Assembly: GCA_024336345.1 (NCBI GenBank)
Contig: JANFOG010000001.1
Coordinates: 620,001 to 684,000 of the forward strand
Source of the DNA: Mariannaea sp. PMI_226
Lineage: Eukaryota > Ascomycota > Sordariomycetes > Hypocreales > Nectriaceae
Direction of reading: 5' to 3'
DNA length: 64,000 nucleotides
Positions within the stretch are counted from its first letter, which is position 1. Every line of letters starts with the position of its first letter. Positions 35,390 through 44,967 of this stretch are shown piece after piece. Under the pieces are notes generated by a model that did not search any database, was not told where the DNA came from, and saw nothing but the letters and a program-made list of their open reading frames with translations. The translations under genes were made by a program, and so were the position numbers.

Positions 35390-35611
35390 TTAAAAAAGAT
35401 GCATACTACGCAGGTCGTCTGCCAAGTATTTTTCAACTTCGGGATCGACTGCTTGACCTCTCCGATCTTCCTCCGTGGAGGGTTCGAACCGGATTCCGGG
35501 ACGGGGTGGAGGCGAAATGGGCACCGGCGCCGGGGGGAGACGACCGCCGAAGATCTCCGAAAAGTTGAAGAACCCTTACAGGTGTCCGGTCGCCTCCCAG
35601 GGGAGGGCCAT
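35390..35611 (-). pseudogene. Small coding-like frame interrupted by one in-frame TAA
   Basis: From ATG at 35611 the minus strand reads MALPWEATGHL, a TAA at 35578-35576, then in the same frame GFFNFSEIFGGRLPPAPVP, and further on EPSTEEDRRGQAVDPEVEKY and LADDLRSMHLF, ending at 35390. The acidic C-terminal half and Pro-rich middle look strongly like real protein, and both sides of the TAA are in one frame. A GTAAGG follows the His codon, but the only nearby AG would leave a 25-nt intron and the wrong frame. Explanations are a nonsense mutation (pseudogene), an upstream exon spliced to the AG at 35576-35575, readthrough, or a sequence error. I do not recognise the family. Confidence 0.4.
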
Positions 35612-36159
35612 AACCTGGCTATGCAGCTTAGGACGGTGTTTGTTTTGAGGGACGATAAAAGGGGGAAGAAGGGGCTTGATGTTAAGATAACGGCACATCT
35701 CACTGATGCATCAGTGCCAGCACCATAAACAGACTGACCAAATCTCAACTAACTTCCCATCCACGTCTACGCAACTCATTTCACTTGGGGGTCGTTATCA
35801 AGATATTGCTACAGGTTGAATAAAACGAATGAATTCCAATCGAATACCCCACGGTTGGGTATCTATCAAACGACTTGTGGTACCACGGTACTACTGCTCC
35901 CAACGCCAAACAGATTCCAAACATAAAATACCTCAGTCCCTGCATATCCCAAGCCCGAAAATCAAGTAATCAAGATAAATGAAGAAAGACGGGTAGAAGG
36001 AAAGGGGAAGACCAGCAATCAATCAATCAGTCAACTGTCCTGAAAAAAAAAAAAAGTCCACTGTGCTTTTTCTTGTTGCTGTCTCACGAAACCTTACTCC
36101 CCGCCGTGACCCAATTCACCAGCCCGAGGGGTCAAACCCCTCTCTGACCATGATCGCCC
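35612..36159. other. Intergenic region
   Basis: About 550 bp between two small minus-strand frames. It is AT-rich with an A-run near 36043-36055. Nothing coding is seen. Confidence 0.5.
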
Positions 36160-36438
36160 TCACACAGCTGCTGAGCCGCCCATCAAGGCAGCACCTGTAG
36201 GACCGATGTCGATGTGATTTTTGGTGGGCTTGCCGTCCTTTTCATCCTGCCGAGCAGTGGGCGGGCGGCCTAGATCGTGGACAACGTCACGCACGCGCTG
36301 GCGCATGCCGCGGCGAGCAGGTTTGGTGGACAGATCGCCGAGCGGTTGCTCATGGACGTCTTTGACAATGGAGCAAGCGGTCGAGCCAGAGAGGGTGGAG
36401 GCAGCGTCAGAGATGACGGTGTTGGTGGGGGCAGTCAT
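36160..36438 (-). CDS. Small hypothetical protein (92 aa)
   Basis: A continuous 92-codon frame on the minus strand with ATG at 36438 and TGA at 36160. It has a Ser/Thr-rich N-terminus, a basic centre (RRGMRQRVRDVVHDLGRP) and a C-terminus ending TGAALMGGSAAV. There is no signal peptide, membrane segment or known motif. Codon use is GC-rich at third positions and resembles the neighbouring genes, which favours a real gene. The function is unknown. An upstream exon cannot be excluded. Confidence 0.5.
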   Translation of the reverse strand: MTAPTNTVISDAASTLSGSTACSIVKDVHEQPLGDLSTKPARRGMRQRVRDVVHDLGRPPTARQDEKDGKPTKNHIDIGPTGAALMGGSAAV

Positions 36439-36526
36439 GATTTCTGATGGATATGGGGGGGAGAGCTCCCGATTGCACTGGACTAGGGAGAGTGTGGGGG
36501 GAGATCAATGTAGGTGGGTGACGATA

Positions 36527-36567
36527 GCGGTGATGATGATGGTGATGGTGATGATGATGCTGGCGAT
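36527..36567. repeat. GATGGT-type trinucleotide repeat
   Basis: Imperfect GATGAT/GGTGAT units upstream of the 92-aa gene. Confidence 0.65.
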
Positions 36568-36770
36568 GGATATGGAGGTTTCAACAAACAAGGATTGACT
36601 GACGTGCTGGCGATAATGAGAGAGTGAGCCAGAACACACAGTAATCAGCTGGTATGGTGTAATGGGGGGGAATGAGGGGGGGGGGAGGATTGGCAGCAGC
36701 TTTATACAGGGGTCAGCGCTATGGGGTACGTACAGTACTAGCGATGTGAACCTTAAGCCAACCTACAGGC

Positions 36771-36790
36771 TAAGGTAAGGTAAGGTAAGG
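36771..36790. repeat. (TAAGG)4 pentanucleotide repeat
   Basis: Four tandem TAAGG units, related in sequence to the dispersed ACCTAAGGT motif. Confidence 0.8.
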
Positions 36791-36945
36791 TGCCCCCAGT
36801 CAAGCTACCTCCTTTCCCCGGACTGTGATGATCCAAAACCTAAGCCAAAAACCCACCATTGGTAAAAAAGGAAACGTGACGAACCAGAGGCGGAGGTGGC
36901 ACTTGGTTTAAATTCCAGCCGCGACTCAAGCGCCTGTCGAGGCAG

Positions 36946-36993
36946 TGTCAAGTGTCAAGTGTCAAGCGTCAAGCTTTCAAGCTTCAAGCTTTC
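36946..36993. repeat. GTCAAGT/GTCAAGC tandem repeat
   Basis: Successive GTGTCAA, GTGTCAA, GCGTCAA and then CTTTCAAG-type units form a degenerating short tandem array. Confidence 0.7.
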
Positions 36994-37700
36994 TTTGTCA
37001 TCTTTCTATTAACCCTCATTTGGTATGAAGCTGGGGGTCCAGCCTGGAGCCATCAGTTTCAGTGCTGTCGGAACAAACCTACCAACCTCGAGCCCCGGAG
37101 ACAAGGTTAGTCAAAGGAAAGAATCTATCGTCAAGAAAAAAGGAAAAAGAAAAAAAGGGTAAAAGGTACCAGGAACCAAGAGATAGTTGAAAAAGAGCAA
37201 CAAGTATTGAATCATTCTCTGTCATTAAACCCTTCTTGCTAGTGCCTCGAATCCCAACAAGAAAACACCCCAATCCTCGAAGCCAGTCCTCGGAGTAAAT
37301 AAATAACTGATGTTTTGCATTACAACAGTACGTCCATATCGCATCTTTACATCCACCCCTGGCCCATCTAGACATATTATACGGTAAAGACGCCCAAACG
37401 CCCAGCCATGAGCTACACAAAATTTTGTTTCCCTCCCCCCCCCCCCCCCTCCTTTCAGTTAGTGGTAGCAGCCATAGTGCTCCCTTCAACCCTAATAAAA
37501 AAACCGTTTCCTCTGTATATGGTTCTTTTCTTTATGGGTGCTCCAAGATATACGTACAGCCCTAAGAAGGAAAAGAAAAGAAAGAAGAAAAAGAAAGGAA
37601 GAAGGCAAGGAAAAAAAGAATAAAAAGAAACGAGACAGGGCAAATAATGATAATAATAATAGCAAGCAAGAACAACAAGTGTGACAAATGCAACGTGAGC

Positions 37701-38656
37701 TTATTGCCCGGATACAAATCGCTCCGAAATATCGAGGCTGCCACCTCCGAGTCTAATGATCTCGCTGACGAGCTTGTCATCGTTGTCCAAAGCGACAATA
37801 TCGTCGGCGCCACCAATGCTCTCGCCTTTGATGATGATATTGGGCACGGTTCTTCGCCCCGTCATTCTCTCCAACTGGTCTTGCATATATGTGGTCAAGG
37901 GGTGCTTGTCGAGTTCTACCACATAAGGCTCGGGGATGATGGTGTACTTTTCGAGCAGAATGCCCTTGGCGCGTTTCGAGAAGGGACAGTATGACTTTGA
38001 GAAGATGATCACTGGATAATGGTTAGCAGAGAAGACTTTTTTTTTTTCTTGTTCTGGCGTGGATAACAAGAATAGGTTTGGGAGGGGAAGTGGAGGTGGT
38101 GAACGGAGGGAGAAGGGGAGTACATACTAGGAGCCTTTTTGAGAATGGACTTGATCTCCGCCTCAGCAAGGATATCCTCCTTGCTCATCTCGTCTACCGA
38201 CTTGGAGGAGCCCTTCTTGCTGCTTCCGCTCTTGTCCTTCTCCGTGACCTTGTCCTTGTCCTGTCCGTCCGCGGAGCTACCAACGCCAACAACATCGCGA
38301 GGAGTATCAGGTGGCATGCCGCCCTTCTTGTTGGCCTTGTCCTTAGCCTGCTGCTCAGCAACCTTGAGCCTCTCCTGCATCTTCGCCGACGAATCGCGGT
38401 CGTCCTTGTCAACGTCACCGTCACCGTCCTTGTCTACGGGGATGTTGCCGGCCTTCTGGCCAGTTTGCGCATCTATCACGGGCTTCCCGGGCGGCGGCGG
38501 TTGATTGTCCATGGCGTTTTTGGTCTTTTCAAAAAACCCTTGAGTATCAGGAACCATGATATCATGATGCGTCTCGAAGCCGGAGTAGAAGTATACAAAG
38601 ACAAAGGTGGCTGCAGCCGCCAGGATGAAGAGGCGGACTCGGCGATGGGACGGCAT
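37701..38656 (-). CDS. Membrane-anchored Grx6/7-type glutaredoxin
   Basis: Two exons, 38656-38128 and 38011-37701, give 279 aa. The 116-nt intron has donor GTATGT and acceptor ATCCAG, and the split codon is ATG (Met177). A type II signal anchor spans about residues 8-25 (LFILAAAATFVFVYFY), placing the domain in the ER/Golgi lumen as in yeast Grx6/Grx7. A Lys/Asp-rich stalk precedes the glutaredoxin fold. The active site is Cys185-Pro-Phe-Ser188, a monothiol-type CPFS site, followed by TVPNIIIKGESIGGADD for glutathione binding. The stalk includes DKDGDGDVDKDD (residues 75-86), which matches an EF-hand calcium loop. The start at 38656 puts the anchor at the N-terminus; a longer frame to 38737 adds a poly-Asn stretch and is less likely. 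Confidence 0.88.
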
Positions 38657-39709
38657 GATGGGAAGGCGGGCCTTGTTGTTATTGTTGTTGTTGTTTTTGT
38701 TGTTGTACGGAGGGAAGACGGAGGAGGGCGTTCCCAAGAGGAAGGGGGGGAGGGAGAGGAGATCGAAGTTTGGTCAAGTGTTTCGAGTGCGCCTGGGGCA
38801 AAGAAGGGGAGAGACTTGGGCGTGCCGAGCGAGGCGTTCGTGCCAATGAGCGAGGGGGGTAGCAGGAGTGTAAGAAGCGAAAATCAACGAGTGTCAGAGT
38901 TGGGTTATGCTGATTACGGCGTGGTGGGAAGTGGAGGGAGCGGACACAAGGCTGTCGTCGCGATTGCCGGTTGAAGATCCGACCAAGTAGGTAATTAACA
39001 ACTACCTACGCGATTCGTTTCCACCGTTTTGAATCGTGGACAACTTGGCATTGGCTTGGGGTAGGGAGATGGATGTGGTGATCATAGCTCCCAATCCGGC
39101 AGCGCTATTGGCCGAAAGCCACAGGCCAATGAATCGAGAGGCAGTGGAGACGGAACTGAACCGAATGTTACGTTAGGTACCTTGCAGACTAAGGTATGTA
39201 GGTACCTTAGGTACTTTAGTTACCAGCCGCGCCCTGGAAGTATGGAAGCGTTGCCGTTCTCCACCCGAAACAGTTCATCTTGGCATCACTGTTCGAGGAA
39301 ATCCAATCAACTACTATCACCAAAATATTCCGATGGATAACGGTCCACCACATTAAATGTACGTTATTATTATATATATGTTTTCCTAATTTATATACAT
39401 ATCCTACACTTGTTGAATTGAATTGCCCAACTGGCAATGGTATCCTTGAAAGGTATCATATCTTCCCCTAATAATCTCCCCATGTCGCCAAAAAACAAAA
39501 AGTTGGCGATTAGTAGGTTCCTCAAGGTGAGCCGATCCAGCCAGTCTTCATCACAATGGTACTAGTACCTATTATTCATCTCATCGCAAGATTTTCTCTT
39601 ACTGAAACAGAGACAAGTCGTCAGGGGGAGTACCTAATGCCGTCTTGTTAGCTAATTGCATCTGGCATTAAAGTACAAGATCTTGTGCGGTACAAACTCG
39701 TTCTCTCAT
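38657..39709. other. Intergenic region
   Basis: Starts with a GTT repeat (about 38683-38706) at the glutaredoxin promoter. A cluster of GGTACCTTAG-type motifs lies at about 39174-39222. Open frames antisense to the glutaredoxin gene are shadows. No gene. Confidence 0.5.
39174..39222. repeat. Cluster of GGTACCTTAGG motifs
   Basis: Three overlapping copies of the TTAGGTACCTT/AAGGTATGTAGG motif within 50 bp. Confidence 0.6.
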
Positions 39710-40003
39710 TCACCACAATACAGCAGTGTCGTCAATGCTTCCTCGGCTGCGAATACTATCGGAAATGGTCCTGATACGCGCCGTAGTGCCACCCGTGGAC
39801 GGTGATAGGGACCTCTTGCTATGCTTATTGCTAGGTTCGAAGAGCACGTGAGGTTTCGGTGCATGGGCATGGAATTCGTCATGACGATGAGTGAGCCGAT
39901 GACCATGTCTGGCAAGATGCCGGTGGGATGTGGGGGCGGCGTTGAGTCCAACGGTCCAGAAGAGGAACAGAAGATACAGCGAAAAGTTCACGAGTGAAGG
40001 CAT
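39710..40003 (-). CDS. Small His-rich secreted-like protein (97 aa)
   Basis: A 97-codon frame beginning at the ATG at 40003. The first 22 residues (LVNFSLYLLFLFWTVGL core) form a signal peptide, with likely cleavage after an Asn-Ala-Ala site. The mature part is His-rich (HRHLARHGHRLTHRHDEFHA) and has a Lys-Arg dibasic site (KHSKRS), a potential Kex2 processing site. It has no cysteines, so it is unlike Cys-rich effectors. A longer version from upstream ATGs would bury the signal peptide. I recognise no family. It could be a small secreted metal-binding peptide or a chance frame with a lucky hydrophobic start. Confidence 0.45.
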   Translation of the reverse strand: MPSLVNFSLYLLFLFWTVGLNAAPTSHRHLARHGHRLTHRHDEFHAHAPKPHVLFEPSNKHSKRSLSPSTGGTTARIRTISDSIRSRGSIDDTAVLW

Positions 40004-41391
40004 TTTGAATTGAGTTAGAGGCATGAGTATGGATGTAATGCAACGAGGACGAGCAGACAATTTTCTGAGAGGCTGATCCTCAACTTATAAGATGCCTCCC
40101 TAGTAGCTTATTTGGTTCCCTCAAAGCCATTCAGTGTCCCCCCACTTACACCAACCGCTCCCTTGAATGAAAGGTGACGACGGGTGACCCATGGCCCTCA
40201 GTGTTCTAGATTCAAAGTGAAACAAAATCAATGCATAATATATAGTGCTCGGTTTGCCAAACCATTCTCACCAGCCGCGTTGGATGATGCGGTAGCAATC
40301 ACGTCAAACAAATATGAGCTGACAGGGGACTTCTGGGTGCCCAGCGCATGTTGTGTATCAGTGCCTTCATTCCAAGTGGTCTTCTCCTAGGGAATCGAAA
40401 AGATGGAACAAATACAAGTACACTCTCTTAGCAATTTTCAAATGACCTTGCCGGTCAAAAGTGCAAGATTGACCCTCACGAGACATCCTTAACCCTGGCT
40501 AATGTCTTCTTTCAGAAATCAGGGCCATCTGGTGGTCTGGTGGTCGTACTCTTGTCTATATCGATGTTGGGTTGGAACAGGACAGGATGGTGACCCGCAA
40601 CCTTGCCAGTGTCATGTGCAGTGACCATGCATATTGTTATCCCTTGAAATCTAAGCAGATGAATGTAAGACGGCAGAATTGGTTCCTTTGATTATTTATG
40701 TGTTGTTACTATCCCTTTCTTTTCGGTTACCAGAGTGCCAGACTGGATGTTATTGCTCCCTTGCCAGCGTGTTGGAGAGAGATTGACCACCCCTCATTAT
40801 AGGTAGGTAGGGTACCTTACTTTGTATAAGGTAGCAGCCAGTGGATAGGTGCAAATTGTCTTTAGTGGCAAACAGGCTTGGTGATATGGGTAGGCCCTGA
40901 CTAAGCCCCTCAATATCGAAACGCCTGGCCAATGAAAAAGGGTCCTGATTTGAACTTACAGTGGCGCTGTCAAAAGTTGCCAAGTTGTACTCTAAAAAAG
41001 ACAGACAGACTTCTAGCTTCTTCTTCGAATCATGAGAGTGAGGTGGCCTTTGCCAAAGTATTGACTCATCGCGTAAACCATTTGTTGTTCTTTTTCGTTT
41101 CTCTACTCGTTTTATTTCTGTTCATCTCTTTTTATTCCCATCCCATACCCCTTCTCTTTTATCTCTATCCTCCCTCGCCAATTATTCCGGGGACGTACAG
41201 TACATGGTACCACGGCTGGCCCTTCAACTGAACTCATTACTTTGTCTTACTATTTCTTTTTACTTCGCCACCAGGAGTCTTGCCCTGCGAGCCAGCCCTT
41301 CATCAACGCAGCCCTTCTTCATAACATCATAACAGCGTACCTAGCTGAAGGGACCCGGGCACACGCCATAAAGAAGAAGAAAAGAAAAAAG
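40004..41391. other. Intergenic region upstream of SIL1
   Basis: No gene. Contains GGTAGGTAGGGTACCTTAC (about 40802-40820). From about 41.08 kb the plus strand becomes CT-rich, likely the SIL1 leader. Confidence 0.45.
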
Positions 41392-42654
41392 ATGGCTCCC
41401 TTAAGGGCAAAATCAACCGGTTTAGGACTCATCCTCACCGTAGCCTTGGGTCTCTTATTCTGTATCCTTGTCGTTCCCGCTCAGGCGACACCCTCATCAC
41501 CCTCCGCTTCACCCCCAGCAGATGTTGATCTCATCTGCCACACCGACGACCCGAAAGAATGCTACCCTCGCATCTTTCAACCCACAGACGAATTCCAGGT
41601 TCTTCATGACGACCAGGAAGCCCCCAAGGGACTTCACGTACGCCTAAACATCTCCACCGGCAAGAAGGAAGCCAAGATTAATGTTCCCGACGAAGTGGAC
41701 TCCGCTCTGGAAGGGTTGCCTGTGGATAGATCTATTGTCGTAGTAGACCCCCAGGAACCCGAAGAACCTGTTATTCCCATTCCCAAGGGAGCACCAAAAT
41801 ATGAGGCAGTTGGTAAAATCAAGGAACCAGATCATCCTCACGAGGGGAGCCTATTCTTTGAGGCGATGGCGCTGCTGAAGAGCGGCAAGGGTCATGACGG
41901 CGAGGCGTTTGACAAAGCCCTTGAGGGGATGGAGGAATTGTCTCATGACATTTTCTACGGCCTGAAGATCACTGAGGACCCGGCTGTGTTGAAATCCTTA
42001 TTCTGCCTGTTGACTGATCAAGACGCCTCGTCGTCTGACGGGTTCGTTCCTCGAGACCAGCAAGCGGCGGCGATCCTTGCCGGTGCATTGCAGAACAACC
42101 CAACAGCACTGAAAGAAGTGACCAAGGAATGGGCCAAAATCATGGGCTTCAGGTGTCCGCGCAACAGCAGACCTCTGAGCGAGGGATTCTACGCGAGCTT
42201 CATGCCATCAGATATCCCCACCGGCGATGGCGCGAAGCGTCTCATTGGGAAAGCTAAGAGCAAAGTAGCGGCCATCAACGGCCTCCTCAGGAGCGACACC
42301 ATTCGAGCCGAGTTCCTCGAGAACGGCGGCATGCGTAACTTGCTCGAGGTGTTGATACCCGAAGGAAAGGAGTGGGCCACGGCCCAGCGCAAGGTTGGCC
42401 AGTTGGTGCTCGACACCTTCTTGGACGAGGACATGGGCGCGACGCTGGGCCAGTGGCCTCACTCGCCCCGGTTTAGCGATGATGAGTGCCGGGCTGGTAA
42501 CGGCCAAGCAGCAGAGGGATGCTGGGATTACCACGTGGAGAGGATAATGAAGGCGAACAAGAGAGATAGTGGGCATTGGAGTAAGGACTTGCATGACCGG
42601 CTACGCAAGGTGCGGAAAAATAGAAAGAGTCCCCCTCGTCATGAGGAGCTATAA
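41392..42654 (+). CDS. SIL1: ER nucleotide-exchange factor SIL1
   Basis: A single exon of 420 aa. Sil1 (Sls1) releases ADP from the Hsp70 BiP/Kar2 in the ER lumen. Residues 1-32 are a signal peptide with a long hydrophobic core (GLILTVALGLLFCILVV), ending at an AQA-type cleavage site. The early CHTDDPKECYPRIFQPTDEF segment and the armadillo-like helical body (for example AAAILAGALQNNPTAL and LIGKAKSKVAAINGLLRSD) match fungal Sil1. The C-terminus ends RHEEL, an HDEL-like retrieval signal; yeast Sil1 ends RDEL. The start at 41392 is chosen because upstream in-frame ATGs would precede the signal peptide by about 50 lysine-rich residues. Confidence 0.92.
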   Translation: MAPLRAKSTGLGLILTVALGLLFCILVVPAQATPSSPSASPPADVDLICHTDDPKECYPRIFQPTDEFQVLHDDQEAPKGLHVRLNISTGKKEAKINVPDEVDSALEGLPVDRSIVVVDPQEPEEPVIPIPKGAPKYEAVGKIKEPDHPHEGSLFFEAMALLKSGKGHDGEAFDKALEGMEELSHDIFYGLKITEDPAVLKSLFCLLTDQDASSSDGFVPRDQQAAAILAGALQNNPTALKEVTKEWAKIMGFRCPRNSRPLSEGFYASFMPSDIPTGDGAKRLIGKAKSKVAAINGLLRSDTIRAEFLENGGMRNLLEVLIPEGKEWATAQRKVGQLVLDTFLDEDMGATLGQWPHSPRFSDDECRAGNGQAAEGCWDYHVERIMKANKRDSGHWSKDLHDRLRKVRKNRKSPPRHEEL

Positions 42655-43146
42655 AATTAAATTTATTACTTGTTCATTTATATATCTTTATATACTACGC
42701 ATATCATAAGCTGTATTTCATCCATGTTTTTCGGTTTCGTGATTAATTGGTGTTGAGACAAAAGAAGTTTTTTTTTTTGAAAAATAAAAATAAAATAAAT
42801 AAATAACGCAATAATGAATAGAAATGAGCATATCTTCCCTTCTGAGAACTGGTCCTGATGCTCAAACGATTTTCATTGGAAATCATATTGGGTCTTCGCA
42901 ATTACATATACTCAGGGCCAATTACGGAGGAGGATGTATGTTGGGAGGTTGTCTATTATATCACCCAGTGCGAGGAGAAATTTCAGCCGGGCTGTTGTGG
43001 GCTGGGGAGGTCCCCAATAAGGAAACACCACTTACAACTTCAACTCCCGCCTCGCAATCACTAACTATCGACAAAGCATTGATCAGCACAGCATCTCCCC
43101 AATCCCGAGACAGTAGCATCTTTTCGGTCAAGTGAACAACGCAAAG
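42655..43146. other. Intergenic region (492 bp)
   Basis: SIL1 3' untranslated region, with AT-rich sequence and A-runs near 42779-42806, then the promoter of the SET/MYND gene. No gene. Confidence 0.5.
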
Positions 43147-44938
43147 ATGCCGTCGTTATCGTCGTTATCGGCCTCTGCTGCTATAGAAGTTCGCTCACAC
43201 CCCACCAAAGGCCGCGCACTCTACGCAACTCAACCTTTCGCCCCTGGTACATCCATCTTCCCCTTCACCCCTCTCATCCTCCTCCCCGCCGTGTCCCACC
43301 TCGCATCCGTCTGCGCGCACTGCCTCAAACCCGGCGAGCCGCGGGCCTGCTCGCGCTGCCATGCCGTTTACTACTGCGACGCCGCGTGCCAGACTGCAGC
43401 TTGGTCGGCCGTGCATGCCAAGGAGTGCAAAGTTCTGCGACGCCTCGCCTCGCAGGGCCGTCCCGCTCTGCCTACGCCTGTGAGGGCCGTCATGCAGGCG
43501 CTTCTGAAGACGACCATTGGAGATGGCTTGGCTGTGCTTGAGGGAAACGTTGAGGCCTGGAGAGAGAGAAGTGAAGGGTGGAGGGATATGGAAATGATGG
43601 CCATGGGGGCGGCGGCCTTTGCAGGTTTAGGAACCGAACAGGAGACTGTCCAAAAGGCGGTTGATATTTTGTGCAAGGTATGACTTCAATTGTAGTAAGC
43701 TGCATACGGGTGAAGAACAAAAATGCTGAAGAGATTTTGATTTTTTTTTGGACACAGATTCAAACAAATGCTTTTCATCGATATGATGCAGACCTAGGAC
43801 AAGTGGGCATCTTCCTCGAACCCACGCTCGCCATGGTCAACCACTCATGCATACCAAATGCAATGGTCCAGTTTGTTGGCAGAAAAGCGATTCTAAGAGC
43901 AGAAACACCTATAGAAGCTGGTGATGAGATTGAAATCTCCTACACAGGTCTGTCTTCTCTCTGTCTCATAGCTCCCCTTGCTCGTTAAGCTGAAGTTGGC
44001 ACTTTTCTGACTATTCATCCATTCATTAAGATTATACATTTCCGCTCTCTAAGCGCAGGGAGGCTCTATCTCCATACAATTTCACCTGCGAGTGTCCCCG
44101 ATGTGCTCAAGACTTGAGTATCTATCAAGTTTGCGCCATCTCCCCAAATATTGAGTTGAATCGTGGCACACTGGCACACGACATAACAAAGCTACGGAAT
44201 CGTCCGTCAGTTACTGATAACAATTCAGCCCTCGCCAACAAGCACAGCGAGGAACTGGCCAGCTTGATTGACTCAAAGGACCCCACAGCGTCGCTTGAGC
44301 AACGCCGAAGAGACTTGGTGGCTCGATATCAAAGGTGTGAGCCACTTGTACATGAAAGCCTCTGGGCCGTGTCGCCTCTACCTCAGATCCTGGCTGAAAT
44401 ACCCATCTACTACGCCGAAAAAGGCAACTTCATGTATGCTTTAATGACAGCATGCTTTGTTGCCGTTAACTGTGACCCGTATCGCCATTTAGCTCCATTC
44501 CATCCTGTGCGAGTGAAGGGACTGTTTTTGATTGCCAAGCTTCTCGCCAACACTGCGGCCGACACAGTTACTCTGGACGACTCTATCAAGACCATGGTTG
44601 CCAAGGGATCTTTTAACCAGAGATCCGTTCAGGCTCTGAAAGAGATCGACCAGGTGTCATTATGCCAGATGTTGCTCCTCATGGTCTTGCAGCAAACGCC
44701 CACAGGATATGACGATGAGTGGGAGCTTTCGGTTGCGGCGGCAGAGATGTTGGGCGATATTGGCCGACTACCAGGTCGGGAACAAGAGCTTTCGCTGATC
44801 CATGCTTGGAAAAAGGACCCTAACAATGACCGGTCTCAAGCATTTTTCGAATACGCCGTGGTGAAGCAAATTGATGTCTTGGCTAGCTTAGGTCATGATG
44901 CTCTGCAGTTGGAGTTTAGCCAGCAGGAGAATTGGTAG
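43147..44938 (+). CDS. SET- and MYND-domain protein (SMYD-type lysine methyltransferase)
   Basis: Three exons, 43147-43677, 43758-43947 and 44031-44938, give 542 aa. The SET domain is split in the usual SMYD manner. The N-terminal SET part begins near residue 13 (IEVRSHPTKGRALYAT). An MYND zinc finger spans about 56-94 (CAHC, CSRC, YYCDAAC, HAKEC). The catalytic SET part contains MVNHSCIPNAMVQF and AGDEIEISYTDY, then the post-SET zinc site CECPRC. The second intron falls inside the SYTDY motif, which supports the splice choice (donor GTCTGT, acceptor TTAAG). These enzymes transfer methyl groups from S-adenosylmethionine to lysines on histones or other proteins; the target here is not known. 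The start is the first ATG. The stop lies 29 bp from that of the convergent Mis18 gene. Confidence 0.9.
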
Positions 44939-44967
44939 TACAGCGACTCGTTTTGGTTATAGAGTCT

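Larger units (their letters stand above)
36439..37700. other. Intergenic region with several tandem repeats
   Basis: Holds a GAT/GGT repeat (36527-36567), TAAGG and GTCAA tandem repeats, a C-run near 37433-37449 and a purine-rich tract near 37565-37640. The right end is the 3' side of the glutaredoxin gene. No gene is supported. Confidence 0.5.

Noticed and set aside
35183..35728. 181-codon plus-strand frame
   Set aside because: It is opposite the minus-strand segment at 35390-35611, whose translation looks far more like protein.
38078..38974. 298-codon plus-strand frame
   Set aside because: Antisense to the glutaredoxin exon and its intron; no domain, and the glutaredoxin motifs are unambiguous.
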